Source: a virus
Length of the DNA: 64,000 nt
Virus record (IMG/VR): IMGVR_UViG_3300008261_003164
Location: 1 to 64,000 of that record
Direction: 5' to 3' (one strand)
Part shown: positions 35,228 through 44,634 of the stretch, piece after piece
Layout: the number at the start of each line of letters is the position of its first letter
Position numbering within the stretch: position 1 is the first letter of the stretch
The notes under the pieces: generated by a model
Databases searched by the model: none
Told to the model about the DNA's origin: nothing
Seen by the model: the letters and a program-made list of their open reading frames with translations, nothing else
Position numbers and translations under genes: made by a program

Positions 35228-37993
35228 ATGGCACTAGTTAATAGGTATTTTTATCAATGTTGTAACCCTTTAGGGTCTGGTGCTCCAATTTATAGAACAT
35301 TTGAAATTGACACTGCTGGTACGTGGACCGCAAATGTAAGCACCGTTATTTATACCGGTGACGGTAGTTGTTATTACTACACAATTACTAATTCTTTAGA
35401 CCCACCAGAACAATCATTTGCAACTGAACAATATAGTACTTGTCCGGCATGTGACGCTGCAAATCCAAATGGATGTTATTATACTTTTTCAGCTTGTTGT
35501 GATGGTAGTACCTTTAGTATTAGAAGGGGTGATTTCGCTTTTGAAAATACATATGGACCATTAACCGTTGGTGAAATATGGAGATTTTCTATAACCACTG
35601 CCACAACGAGCCCTACAACATTTGCTTTTGTTGGGTGTGCATCTTATATTACAGGAGTCACAGGTTCAACAATTTATGTTCAGACAGGTGAAACAACAAT
35701 AAATGTTACAACACCTGGTACTTGGTCTGATTGTAATGATTGTTTAACAACATACCCTTGTTGTGTTTCAGGTACCGTTGATAATATACTTTGTTCGTAT
35801 ACTGATTGTTGTGGAACATTTGTGAGCGGTGGTAGTATTAATGATGTTGTATGTTTTAACCCTAATTTACCACACAGAGGTTTAGTAAGTTCGTATACCG
35901 ATGCTTGTTCACAAGTTTGCCCAACACCTACACCTACGCCTACAAATACCGTAACACCAACTAATACGGTTACACCAACGGTAACTCCTACAAAAACAGT
36001 CACACCAACAGTAACACCAACAGTAACACCAACCAATACGGTTACACCAACTAAAACCGTTACACCAACCAATACGGTTACACCAACCAATACGGTTACA
36101 CCAACTTTAACACCTTCTAATACTCCCACTCCTTCAGTAACAGCTGGTCCTACGGATTATCAATTTAGGGCATGTTGTTCACCAAACGAAATTTTTGTTG
36201 TCGATGATTATGTTGGAACCATAAATGTTGGTCAGGTGTATTATATAACAGGAACTGGTTTTACAGGCTGTGCTGAAGTAATACCAATGACTGGTTTTGG
36301 TGAAAGATATGTTATTAGTGGTCTGACAGGACCATACGATAATTGTTCGGTTTGTACTGACGATTATAGTTGTTGTGGACCGGGAAGTAACTGTATTGAA
36401 TATCAAATTAATAATACTCAGGAGTTCCCATCAACAGTAACATATGTAGATTGTAATGGTGATAATCAAAATTTGATTGTACCTGAACTATCTGAATTAA
36501 ATATTTGTGCATGTGAATATAGTGTGATTGTACCTGAGGGTGTATTTGTTACAGTAATTGGGGACTGTAATCAAACAACACCAACACCAACTGTTACACC
36601 AACCCAAACGCCGACACCATCTGTTACACCTGTTTACAGTCCTTGTAATACTGAATTTTGTTTATATACAAACTTTTCAGGTACATCAATGTATGATGGA
36701 AATTATACATCGGGTGGAACTTATAATGGAAGACCATATTGGACAGGTTCCACATCAGGTACTGTTTTTTATGATGGAACAAAATGGTGTTTATCCGATA
36801 CTTTAGGTGGTGATTGTATATTGGCGGGTAAAACCCCATGTTTTTCAAATTGTCCTGATTTGGATGAATTGATATGGTCAGAAGGACCGTGTCCAACACC
36901 AACCCCCACACCAACACCAAACGTCTGTATTACGGTTGATTTTCAAGCGTTGTTTGATTGTGACTATGTGCCCGAACCAACTGAGACTTGTCCGACACCA
37001 ACACCGACAATTAGTTTAACACCGAGTCCAAATCCTTGTCTTTTGGTAGATGCCGATGTTACAGTTGAAGATATAACTCCAACCCCCACACCAACTCCAA
37101 CAGTCACTCCGACACCAAGTTTACAAAGAAATGTACCAGTATCAGGTTCAACAACTTATATCATAAATGATACTGAATTCGAGTGTGTGTTTGTACGTAG
37201 AATTCAAGATTGTTCTGATGATGAAATTTATTATATCAATGAGTCTATGAGAACATCAGGTGGTACTATTGTAACAACAGGTCAAACCTTCAGTGCTGAT
37301 GTATCAGGAACAACTAAGTGTTATACTTATTTGGATATTGTTTATGACCAAAGTCCAACTTTAACTATCAATACTATTATTGCATCATTCAGTGGATGTT
37401 CAAGTTGTGAGAACTCTTTAATACCAACACCTACTCCAACTAGTACTGTAACACCAACGGTAACTCCAACAACAACAGTAACACCAACTAATACAATTAC
37501 ACCAACATCAACACCAACTAGTTCTGTTACTCCGACAATAACACCAACTGTAACTAAGACTTCAACACCAACATATACACCTAATGCGTCACCGTCAAAG
37601 ACACCTACACAAACTAAGACACCTACATTAACTCCTACGCCAACTGTTACAGTAACTCCATCGGTTACTATGACTAAGACACCAACTAACACACCTACTA
37701 AGACACCAACTAACACACCTACCTTAACTAAAACTCCAACTCCTACACCAACTAAGACACCTACTCAAACTCCTACAAAAACAACTTTACCTGATAAATT
37801 TATCGTAGAAAGTTGTTCTGAACCAGTTAGAAGTATTGCGGTTAACAACTTTGGTTTATTGAATGTAAGTGTCGGCGATTTTGTGAGATTGAATGGAACT
37901 GGATACTCAGGATGTTGGGAAGTTGTCGGAACTACACTGGGTGGAACTGCGACATCAATAGTTTCGGTACATAATGATTGTACATGTTCATAA
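35228..37993 (+). CDS. Cys-rich surface protein with mucin-like Pro-Thr stalks
   Basis: 921 residues. Globular beta modules with many paired Cys (YQCCNP, SACCDGS, YPCCVSG, FRACCSP) alternate with Pro-Thr runs: a long one at about residues 232-305, short ones near 450, 555, 590 and 620, and the longest at about 732-855. The first and last modules share a SCSEPV/ACCSPN...VGDxVRLxGTGYxGCWEV-type plan. The runs use Thr at every second position with Pro, Asn, Val, Lys between, like O-glycosylated mucin stalks. I infer a virion surface protein whose stalks are glycan carriers, given the glycosyltransferases directly upstream. No signal peptide. Confidence 0.78.
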   Translation: MALVNRYFYQCCNPLGSGAPIYRTFEIDTAGTWTANVSTVIYTGDGSCYYYTITNSLDPPEQSFATEQYSTCPACDAANPNGCYYTFSACCDGSTFSIRRGDFAFENTYGPLTVGEIWRFSITTATTSPTTFAFVGCASYITGVTGSTIYVQTGETTINVTTPGTWSDCNDCLTTYPCCVSGTVDNILCSYTDCCGTFVSGGSINDVVCFNPNLPHRGLVSSYTDACSQVCPTPTPTPTNTVTPTNTVTPTVTPTKTVTPTVTPTVTPTNTVTPTKTVTPTNTVTPTNTVTPTLTPSNTPTPSVTAGPTDYQFRACCSPNEIFVVDDYVGTINVGQVYYITGTGFTGCAEVIPMTGFGERYVISGLTGPYDNCSVCTDDYSCCGPGSNCIEYQINNTQEFPSTVTYVDCNGDNQNLIVPELSELNICACEYSVIVPEGVFVTVIGDCNQTTPTPTVTPTQTPTPSVTPVYSPCNTEFCLYTNFSGTSMYDGNYTSGGTYNGRPYWTGSTSGTVFYDGTKWCLSDTLGGDCILAGKTPCFSNCPDLDELIWSEGPCPTPTPTPTPNVCITVDFQALFDCDYVPEPTETCPTPTPTISLTPSPNPCLLVDADVTVEDITPTPTPTPTVTPTPSLQRNVPVSGSTTYIINDTEFECVFVRRIQDCSDDEIYYINESMRTSGGTIVTTGQTFSADVSGTTKCYTYLDIVYDQSPTLTINTIIASFSGCSSCENSLIPTPTPTSTVTPTVTPTTTVTPTNTITPTSTPTSSVTPTITPTVTKTSTPTYTPNASPSKTPTQTKTPTLTPTPTVTVTPSVTMTKTPTNTPTKTPTNTPTLTKTPTPTPTKTPTQTPTKTTLPDKFIVESCSEPVRSIAVNNFGLLNVSVGDFVRLNGTGYSGCWEVVGTTLGGTATSIVSVHNDCTCS
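35920..36150 (+). repeat. Pro-Thr stalk repeat 1
   Basis: Tandem copies of a short unit close to acaccaac(c/t)aatacggtt, encoding T-P-T-N-T-V and variants ([10 protein letters not shown]). The region is open on the opposite strand too, which is a by-product of the repeat and not a second gene. Confidence 0.85.
37420..37790 (+). repeat. Pro-Thr stalk repeat 2
   Basis: A longer, more degenerate Pro-Thr tract with units such as T-P-T-N, T-K-T-P and T-P-T-P, ending just before the final Cys-containing module. Lys is frequent (T-K-T-P), unlike in stalk 1. Confidence 0.85.
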
Positions 37994-38005
37994 TACTTAA
38001 TTAAA

Positions 38006-38221
38006 ATGGGAAGACAGATTACAATAAACTCAATTACAGCAACACAAGGATATAATGTTTATATCTGTGATACATCACTAATAACCTGTGTGTATTTGGC
38101 AACGATTAATGATGCTGATTTACCATTTAGTGTCAGTATACCAGCACCTTATGATACAATGGTTGATTTTAGTGTTAAAATTGTCGATGCCAATAATTGT
38201 GAAATAATTAAAAACTTCTGA
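38006..38221 (+). CDS. Small structural-type protein, 71 residues
   Basis: 71 residues, 12 bases after the stalk gene and overlapping the start of the next gene by one base. It looks like a single small beta domain (ITINSITATQGYNVYICD...), possibly fibronectin-like, and is likely a partner of the proteins either side. No enzyme motif. Confidence 0.6.
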   Translation: MGRQITINSITATQGYNVYICDTSLITCVYLATINDADLPFSVSIPAPYDTMVDFSVKIVDANNCEIIKNF

Positions 38222-40020
38222 TGTCAACTATACTATATAATGATTGCGGTGTTATAACAATTCTACCTATGGGTGTAGAATGTTACTCAATTAATTCTTC
38301 AACACCTGACAGTAATGACGGTAGGATATATTTGACAATTACGGGAGGTTCAACACCATATTCAATTACATGGAGTAATGGGTTAAAAGACCAAAACATC
38401 AAAAATTTAATACCTGGTGAATACGTTGCAACTGTGGTAGATTTCTATGGTGATTATAGTGCAACCACAACATGTTTAGTTGAATCGGATACTTTCTACA
38501 TGGATTATTTTCAAAGTTGTAATAATTCTGATTATTTGTATTTAACAGGTTTAACATCATCAAACTTTGTTGAAGGTTTAATATATAAATTCACAACAGC
38601 TCAGGGATGTTGGACATACTCAGGACAAACTTTATCTAGTGGTCAAACAATTACAGGTGACACTTTAAGTTCAGGTCCATTTGACACTTGTGAAGAATGT
38701 GACCCACCGCCACCACCACTACCATTTTATCCAACTGACCTTTGTTTATATACGGATAGCACACCATTCACAGCTTATCCATTTACATTCTATGATTTTG
38801 TGAATGAAAGACCGGCCTATACTGGCACATCGTCAGCAAGTTCTGCTTTTACTATATCATATGTTTCTGCAACAACATTTAGTTATTGGACCGTATTAGG
38901 AAAAACAGGAAGTGTTTTGAAAAATTCATCGAACACCTTTAATCCTTTGGGCGGATGGGTTGAAGAAGGAACATTGAATACATGGACTGCGGTATCAGGT
39001 TCTTGTCCATCATCACCAGTTTTATCTTTTAACTTAACAACGACTAATGAATCTTGTGAAGGTTCTTGTAATGGTAGTGTAATAATAAAGGCTAAAGGAG
39101 GTACAGGTGGATATCAATATAAATTATTCAACGGTACCTACCAATCTTCACCACTTTTTAATAATCTGTGTCCACAAAGTGATACTCAATTTTTTGTAAA
39201 GGACAGTTCAAATACAGAAGTTCAAGGTTCATTTACTATACTACCGGGAACTAAGAAAGTTACATATACTTTGTCATTACAAACAAAGTCATCTACATCG
39301 AAAGAAGATTACGGAAACCAAGTAATTAAAAATTTGGATTACGAATTAAAAGTAAGTCCTCCGTTACCTGATGGTATTACAATTGATGTTCCATTATTTA
39401 TATCTGTTAATAATACCACGGCTGAACCAGGTAGTGCCACTACGGCATATACACCTGTATTATATTCAGGAACATCAACGGTATCACCAACATCAAACTC
39501 TTTGACTTCAACAAATATTATCGTTCCAAGTCCATACAGTTTTAGATATCCATATACAACAACACAAAAAACTTTTAGTGTTTTATACCCAACAGTTACA
39601 CTGAAAAAAGGGTTAACGGTATCAGGTACTGTTATTTCTACTGTTACAAAAATTAGCAGTGGAAGCTCAACACCTTGTTCACCATTTGAAATTGAAAATA
39701 TTGGAAACACTGTTCAGTTTTACACATGGGTCAATTGTACAGGAGGAACGGAAAATGGATATAACGTACAACCAGGTCAAAAAGTTAATATATGTGCTCG
39801 CGGAGTATCAACTCTTCCGCCAGGTGGTTTGAGTACTTTAGTAATAACCACAGGAACATTACCTTGTTCATCAGCAATAGTCGATGCAAATCAAAATGTT
39901 ACTGTTGGATTCAATGGTCCGTCAATCACTAATAATTGTACATTATTAAAAGTTTTAACACCACAAACAAACCAATTAATAAACACATTGTATGAACAAT
40001 ACTACGGTCCAAGTCAATAA
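38221..40020 (+). CDS. SprB-repeat-containing surface protein
   Basis: 599 residues. Residues ~20-85 match the SprB repeat (PF13573) pattern seen in Bacteroidota gliding adhesins: ITGGSTPYSITWSNG, then LIPGEYVATVVDFYGD. A second divergent copy lies near residues 265-340 (CEGSCNGSVIIKAKGGTGGY). In between is a Cys-containing module (ACxxSDYLY...G) like those of the stalk protein. Phage surface proteins with host-type adhesin repeats are probably tail fibres. Thr/Ser content is very high throughout the C-terminal half. Confidence 0.72.
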   Translation: MSTILYNDCGVITILPMGVECYSINSSTPDSNDGRIYLTITGGSTPYSITWSNGLKDQNIKNLIPGEYVATVVDFYGDYSATTTCLVESDTFYMDYFQSCNNSDYLYLTGLTSSNFVEGLIYKFTTAQGCWTYSGQTLSSGQTITGDTLSSGPFDTCEECDPPPPPLPFYPTDLCLYTDSTPFTAYPFTFYDFVNERPAYTGTSSASSAFTISYVSATTFSYWTVLGKTGSVLKNSSNTFNPLGGWVEEGTLNTWTAVSGSCPSSPVLSFNLTTTNESCEGSCNGSVIIKAKGGTGGYQYKLFNGTYQSSPLFNNLCPQSDTQFFVKDSSNTEVQGSFTILPGTKKVTYTLSLQTKSSTSKEDYGNQVIKNLDYELKVSPPLPDGITIDVPLFISVNNTTAEPGSATTAYTPVLYSGTSTVSPTSNSLTSTNIIVPSPYSFRYPYTTTQKTFSVLYPTVTLKKGLTVSGTVISTVTKISSGSSTPCSPFEIENIGNTVQFYTWVNCTGGTENGYNVQPGQKVNICARGVSTLPPGGLSTLVITTGTLPCSSAIVDANQNVTVGFNGPSITNNCTLLKVLTPQTNQLINTLYEQYYGPSQ

Positions 40021-40032
40021 ATCAACTAACTA

Positions 40033-40040
40033 TATTTATA
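40033..40040 (+). promoter_or_regulatory. TATTTATA motif, candidate late promoter
   Basis: TATTTATA lies 4 bases before the ATG at 40045, between two structural genes that are 24 bases apart. Confidence 0.5.
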
Positions 40041-40044
40041 TAAG

Positions 40045-42249
40045 ATGGCATTCATAATAAAAGATACAACAGCTCTAATAAACACCCAACTAACTGATGT
40101 TGGAAGAAGAAAAATTTCTCAAGGTAACTTTAATGTTGCTTATTTTCAGTTAGGAGATAGTGAGGTTTGTTATGATTGTATCAGCGGTGGTAATTTAACA
40201 ACTTTACAAGTTTTAGTTCCTGAATTTAATTATCAGAATAACACAGGTGTACCACAAAGTAATAAAATGGGTATTAAATATCCAATTTATTTGTCTAGTT
40301 CAACCGGTGAAACTAATACATTTGGTATACCTTTTCAAGATTCACAAGTAGTTCCAATTTTTAACACAGCTCAGCCAAGAGGATTTTTTACAGGTTCAAC
40401 AGGAGCGTTTAGTGCTTTTACAAGTTCAGCACTTACCGTGACTGCAAATTATAAATTTAATTTATCGGCATTAACAAGTGGGAATACATTTGATGTCACT
40501 GTCAACAACTGTGATGCTACTGTGACAGGAACACCTGAAGTTGGTCAGTTTGTTGTTTTATATTTAAATAATGATAATAACTGCGGTAATGATTTAACTT
40601 ATCCATATCCTATTTTAACTTACAGAGTTGAAGATGTCGTTGGAAGTACAATAACTGTTGATAGAATATTACCTGACTTTAGTTCATTTACAGGAACAGG
40701 AAGAGCGTTTTTCTACCCATCAGGTATGACACCATATTATGATAGTTATACACCAACACCATACTATGATGGTGGTGTGTTTTCGTTTGAGTTGAATTGT
40801 GAAATTCAACAACAAGATGTCTTAGTTTGGAATATGAATCAGCCATGGACCGAATCACCAGCAGGTTTATCATATACTTTTTACAAAGATTTCAGTGAAT
40901 TTGGTTCAACGGGTTATTCGTCGACAAAAGAATTCTTGGGATATCAAACCAAAGGTGGTCAAATTTTCGAAGACATAAATTATGTTTCAGGAACAACTGA
41001 CACATTTTATTACAATTCATTTGATGAAAAAATATATGTTGAACCAGAGGAACAAAAAGTTATTGGTTTGATACATTATACCAATCAGGGTATTGATAAT
41101 TTTTATGGTGAGAAATTTGCAACAGAAGCATTTGACTTGGCAAATTCAGGTGCCACAGGACAAGGAAGAAACTTTAAACTTGACTTACCAACTTTGATGT
41201 GGCATAAATCAAATACAGGTGTTATGGGTGAATCATTCTACGTTGACCCTGATGGTTTTGATGGTTTAAATTTATTTCAACCACATTATATGTTATCAGA
41301 AGAAAATGATAATATGAATTATCCGGGTTTACGTTATTATCACTTATGGGATACTCACGCAAATGCTGATGGATATCCAAACAGAGTTGGTAAAGTATTT
41401 CCTGATTTGAAAATGATAGCAATTGATGATGAAGAATTATCAGCCGCCATGTCGTATAAATCAAATAGAAACTATACATTACCCGCACCAAGATTAGGAT
41501 TGGTGGTTCCAAACACGTTTAACCAAAACATCGCGGCAACAAGTGGTATATTAACAGGTGATACTGAAACAATGTTTGTAACATACCGATTTGAAAACAC
41601 TGGTTCTACAAATGGTTTACATTGTAACTATTACTCAAAAATTGCAGGTTCAACCGTAAGTGGTCAAACAGATGATGTAATTGTGAGATTTGGTAATGAA
41701 TTCCCATTCTTAATTGAGGACATGGGTTTACAACCTTCAGGATTTACATGTACTAATGTTAAGTTAATTTGTCAAATTGTACCAACGGGTGAAAGACCTG
41801 ATTCGATGCAGTGGAGAGAAATTGATGTTACATCTGCAATTACAGCAAACACTGGCTCTATCAATATTGGACCACTCGAAATAAGCGGAACAACATTTCA
41901 AATAACAAAAGACGAATACGATAACGCGAGTTTTTATAGATTAGAAAATTACATTGAATTACCATTGATTAACTATAATACTGGTATGACGTTTGGTGAT
42001 GAATATTTCTTTTATGGAACAGTTCATTCTGATGTACAAGCAACAATATATGAAATGAGATATTTGGTTAACCTTGCTGATTCACAATATATTCGTTCAT
42101 CAAATCCAAAATGGTCGTTAGGTAAAGATGTGTATTTCACTGAAGTAGGATTATATAACTCTGACCAAGATTTATTAATGATGTCAAAATTACAGAATCC
42201 CGAAAAAAGACAAGGGGTACAACAGATTACCGTAAAATACGATTTTTAA
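40045..42249 (+). CDS. Large tail/baseplate-type structural protein
   Basis: 734 residues. The N-terminus AFIIKDTTALINTQLTDVGRRKISQGNFN is of a kind found in large structural proteins of uncultured Bacteroidota phages (from memory). The remainder is beta-rich with many aromatic residues and no repeats, ending in a strand (GVQQITVKYDF). No enzymatic motif is seen. I infer a baseplate wedge or tail-fibre hub component. It is the last gene of the structural block; a host-type promoter starts 9 bases after its stop. Confidence 0.6.
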   Translation: MAFIIKDTTALINTQLTDVGRRKISQGNFNVAYFQLGDSEVCYDCISGGNLTTLQVLVPEFNYQNNTGVPQSNKMGIKYPIYLSSSTGETNTFGIPFQDSQVVPIFNTAQPRGFFTGSTGAFSAFTSSALTVTANYKFNLSALTSGNTFDVTVNNCDATVTGTPEVGQFVVLYLNNDNNCGNDLTYPYPILTYRVEDVVGSTITVDRILPDFSSFTGTGRAFFYPSGMTPYYDSYTPTPYYDGGVFSFELNCEIQQQDVLVWNMNQPWTESPAGLSYTFYKDFSEFGSTGYSSTKEFLGYQTKGGQIFEDINYVSGTTDTFYYNSFDEKIYVEPEEQKVIGLIHYTNQGIDNFYGEKFATEAFDLANSGATGQGRNFKLDLPTLMWHKSNTGVMGESFYVDPDGFDGLNLFQPHYMLSEENDNMNYPGLRYYHLWDTHANADGYPNRVGKVFPDLKMIAIDDEELSAAMSYKSNRNYTLPAPRLGLVVPNTFNQNIAATSGILTGDTETMFVTYRFENTGSTNGLHCNYYSKIAGSTVSGQTDDVIVRFGNEFPFLIEDMGLQPSGFTCTNVKLICQIVPTGERPDSMQWREIDVTSAITANTGSINIGPLEISGTTFQITKDEYDNASFYRLENYIELPLINYNTGMTFGDEYFFYGTVHSDVQATIYEMRYLVNLADSQYIRSSNPKWSLGKDVYFTEVGLYNSDQDLLMMSKLQNPEKRQGVQQITVKYDF

Positions 42250-42257
42250 AAAAAAAG

Positions 42258-42288
42258 TTTGTATTTATCAAAATATTCACTATCTTTG
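42258..42288 (+). promoter_or_regulatory. Bacteroidota-type promoter for the intergenic RNA
   Basis: TTTG at 42258-42261, 19 bases, then TATCTTTG at 42281-42288: a full match to the -33 TTTG / -7 TANNTTTG consensus of Bacteroidota housekeeping promoters. Transcription would begin around 42293-42296. Confidence 0.8.
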
Positions 42289-42293
42289 TATAG

Positions 42294-42477
42294 TGAAGTC
42301 TGAAGGTTCTGAAGACTTAAATCAAAAGAACCTGATTGGAAAGGTTGAAGGTAACCCTCCCAATGAACCCGAAACAAAACCTTCTGAGCAAGTCCACCGC
42401 TAACTAGAACATTGTGGACAAGAGGTGGAGCCAAGTCTCACGACTTCTAAAAGAGGACCCAAAAGGTCCTCTTTTTA
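42294..42477 (+). ncRNA. Candidate structured non-coding RNA, about 180 nt
   Basis: It lies between a consensus promoter and an intrinsic terminator with no ATG-started gene inside. Visible pairings: outer helix 42295-42300 with 42442-42447 (GAAGTC/GACTTC); 42335-42339 with 42360-42364 enclosing 42343-42346 with 42353-42356; hairpin 42392-42397 with 42414-42419 (GTCCAC/GTGGAC). The segment 42302-42310 can pair either with 42327-42332 or with 42378-42384, so two exclusive folds exist. It is more GC-rich than its surroundings. I see none of the signature sequences of tmRNA, RNase P or SRP RNA. Alternative: a leaderless GTG frame (42293-42403, 36 codons) is open through the first two thirds. Function unknown. 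Confidence 0.65.
42451..42477 (+). terminator. Intrinsic terminator of the intergenic RNA
   Basis: Nine-base stem 42451-42459 (AAGAGGACC) with 42465-42473 (GGTCCTCTT), five-base loop, followed by a short T-rich tract. Confidence 0.85.
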
Positions 42478-42486
42478 ATTTATGAG

Positions 42487-42494
42487 TATTTATA
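42487..42494 (+). promoter_or_regulatory. TATTTATA motif, candidate late promoter
   Basis: TATTTATA lies 4 bases before the ATG at 42499 and just downstream of a strong terminator, so the gene at 42499 needs its own start of transcription here. Confidence 0.55.
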
Positions 42495-42498
42495 ACTA

Positions 42499-43023
42499 AT
42501 GAAACTACTTGGGATTCTTAACATATTGGTTGAAGAACAAATTGATAATCCAATTGTTGATGTTACCTTAAATGATTATAAAATAAGGTTTATATTAAGT
42601 ACTCATGCTCAAGAAAGAATGACAAGAAAAGAAAATGATTCAGATATAACAATTGATGAAATCAAGTCGGCAATTAAAGACGCAATCCCAAAGATTACAA
42701 ACAAAGCGTTTATTGTACAAAAAAGGGCAATACAAGGTCCAGTAATCGACGGAACCTTATTAAAAAAAGATTTTAGCTCAGGTCAAACTAGAAAAGAAAA
42801 TTCACAAGAATTTTTTATTGTAAAAACAGATTCAGGATTACAAATTAGCTGTAAGGTGTTAAACTTTAATAAAAACAGAGGTGAAATTGAAATTATAATT
42901 AAAACATTAATGAAGAGTAACACAAATAAGTTAAACATTGATAACCCCCGTAGAAACACTTTACACTTGAATATTATTGAAAATATGGATGAGTTTGACA
43001 ACTACTTCACAATCACAGTTTAA
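42499..43023 (+). CDS. Unknown protein with internal-protein-like N-terminus
   Basis: 174 residues. MKLLGILNILVEEQ at the N-terminus resembles the short hydrophobic leaders ending in Glu that direct T4 internal proteins into the prohead. The body has ILSTHAQERMTRKENDSDITIDEIKSAI, faintly like the SxHAxERMxxR start of DUF4258/BrnT-type toxin folds, then several strands (FFIVKTDSGLQISCKVLNF). If that similarity is real it would be a small RNase-like protein, which I cannot confirm. Confidence 0.6.
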   Translation: MKLLGILNILVEEQIDNPIVDVTLNDYKIRFILSTHAQERMTRKENDSDITIDEIKSAIKDAIPKITNKAFIVQKRAIQGPVIDGTLLKKDFSSGQTRKENSQEFFIVKTDSGLQISCKVLNFNKNRGEIEIIIKTLMKSNTNKLNIDNPRRNTLHLNIIENMDEFDNYFTITV

Positions 43024-43069
43024 TATTTTCTTTACTTAAAGAAAAGTATCGGTAAATTACTGATAATAT

Positions 43070-43675
43070 ATGGCAAAAAAACAAGATTTAAAAAATTCAC
43101 CTAAAGTTTTGGGTTTGGACATTAGTACCAAAACAATTGGTTGGGCTTTGTTTGATATTCAATCTGAGAAGTTATTAGAATTAACTCACTTCTCACCTGT
43201 GATTAAACCACAACCTGAAGAAAAAATTGAGGAGTTAATTCTAAAGGTAAATTCTTTTATTAAAAAGATTGAGGATTATAAAAATCTTGGTATTACCAAA
43301 GTCGTTATTGAGGAACCATTATTAGGTTCAAATAACATTCACACAGTTGGAACATTAATGAGATATAATGCAATGATTACAAAAGCAATCTATGATGCAT
43401 TAGGAATCGTGCCAAACTATATTTCAACTTACAACTCAAGAAAATTTGCTTGGCAAAATTTGATGGGTAAAAATGATAAAAATCGTGAAGTCTTGTTTGG
43501 TGGTTATCCAAAAGACGTAGACAAAAAACAAGTGATTTGGGATATGGTGGCAAAAGAAGAACCACAGATTACTTGGTTATATACAAAGAACATGACTCTT
43601 AAAAAAGAGTGTTACGACCAAGCGGATGCATATACCTGTGTCAGAGGGTATATGAAAATGAATAAGTTTTGGTAA
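43070..43675 (+). CDS. RuvC-like RNase H-fold nuclease (Holliday junction resolvase type)
   Basis: 201 residues. KVLGLDISTKTIGWALFD gives the first RNase H-fold strand with Asp17; KVVIEEPLLG gives Glu81/Glu82; the C-terminal CYDQADAYTCVRGY gives Asp183/Asp186. These are the four acidic positions of RuvC-type resolvases. Phage relatives resolve branched DNA before packaging. It stands at the head of the replication and recombination genes. Exact substrate is inferred. Confidence 0.75.
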   Translation: MAKKQDLKNSPKVLGLDISTKTIGWALFDIQSEKLLELTHFSPVIKPQPEEKIEELILKVNSFIKKIEDYKNLGITKVVIEEPLLGSNNIHTVGTLMRYNAMITKAIYDALGIVPNYISTYNSRKFAWQNLMGKNDKNREVLFGGYPKDVDKKQVIWDMVAKEEPQITWLYTKNMTLKKECYDQADAYTCVRGYMKMNKFW

Positions 43676-43706
43676 TTTGATTCTTACTAATTTTTTATTA
43701 TCTTTC
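43676..43706 (+). promoter_or_regulatory. Bacteroidota-type promoter before the primase gene
   Basis: TTTG at 43676-43679, 19 bases, TATCTTTC at 43699-43706 (one mismatch to TANNTTTG). The ATG of the primase gene follows 4 bases later, so the mRNA leader would be nearly absent. Confidence 0.55.
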
Positions 43707-43710
43707 TAAT

Positions 43711-44634
43711 ATGGAAGATAATGCTCTATTAGTTGAGTTACTTGACGGTGTGTTTGGTAAACACAAACTACACTACCCGTCTAAAGGACAGATAAGTTAT
43801 GACTGTCCTATTTGTTCCTATGATTTAAAAGCATTAGACAAAGGTGATGGAAAGGGAAACCTTGAAATCAACTACGCTCAACACGTATTCAAATGTTGGG
43901 TGTGTGGTGAAACTCATAATACCAAAGGACACTTAGGTTATTTGATTGACCGATTTGGTAAGAAAAAAGATAAGGAAATGTATGACCTTATTCGTCCTGA
44001 TGAGTTTAAACCAATTGATAAGAGATACGAAAAACTTAGACTACCAAAAGAATATCAACTTTGTACAGAAGGTAACCAATATCACATTCCTTTTAGGGAA
44101 ATGAGGAACTACATTAAACGAAGGGGTATAACCGATGAGATGGTCTTAAAACACCGAATTGGGTATTGTACGGAAGGTGAATACGCTTACAGAATCATTG
44201 TACCATCATTTGACTTGGAAGGTGAGTTAAATTATTTTGTTGGTCGTTCATGGAACCCAAACAGTAAGTCAAAATACAAGAATCCTGAAGCTGAAAAACA
44301 AATTATCATATTCAATGAAAATCTAATTGATTGGGATAAAGACATATACCTTTGTGAAGGTCCGTTTGATGCATTGTTCTTAGATAACTCAATTCCTTTG
44401 TTAGGTAAGAAAATGTCAGATTTATTATTTGAAACCTTATATGAAAAGGCAAAAGGTAAAATTACTATTGTATTAGATGGTGACGCATGGGAAGACGCTA
44501 AAAGATTATATTTTAGATTGAGTGGTGGTAAGTTATATGGTAAAATAAAAGTGGTTAAACTCCCGATTGAAAGTGATATTGCTGACATGAGAGGTGTGAT
44601 ACCTGAAGATAGTTATATTGAATTAGAAAGATAA
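43711..44634 (+). CDS. DnaG-type DNA primase
   Basis: 307 residues, about half the length of cellular DnaG. The N-terminal zinc-binding domain has C32/C35 (DCPICS) and C62/C65 (KCWVCGETH). The TOPRIM core has YLCEGPFDAL (Glu216) and IVLDGDAWEDA (Asp256, Asp258). It makes RNA primers for phage DNA synthesis. It lacks a DnaB-interacting helical C-terminal domain of normal size. The stop overlaps the next ATG by one base. Confidence 0.88.
   Translation: MEDNALLVELLDGVFGKHKLHYPSKGQISYDCPICSYDLKALDKGDGKGNLEINYAQHVFKCWVCGETHNTKGHLGYLIDRFGKKKDKEMYDLIRPDEFKPIDKRYEKLRLPKEYQLCTEGNQYHIPFREMRNYIKRRGITDEMVLKHRIGYCTEGEYAYRIIVPSFDLEGELNYFVGRSWNPNSKSKYKNPEAEKQIIIFNENLIDWDKDIYLCEGPFDALFLDNSIPLLGKKMSDLLFETLYEKAKGKITIVLDGDAWEDAKRLYFRLSGGKLYGKIKVVKLPIESDIADMRGVIPEDSYIELER

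Noticed and set aside
35680-37716. Val-Gly-rich minus-strand frames opposite the Pro-Thr stalks
   Set aside because: They are reverse readings of the Pro-Thr codons. The plus frame has Cys-rich modules and a sensible start and stop.
42246-42434. 62-residue minus-strand frame across the intergenic RNA
   Set aside because: Its composition does not look like a natural protein, and the promoter and terminator on the plus strand explain the region better.
42294-42477. tmRNA, RNase P RNA or tRNA in the intergenic unit
   Set aside because: No T-loop, acceptor stem with CCA, tag frame with a resume codon, or RNase P core sequences could be found by eye.
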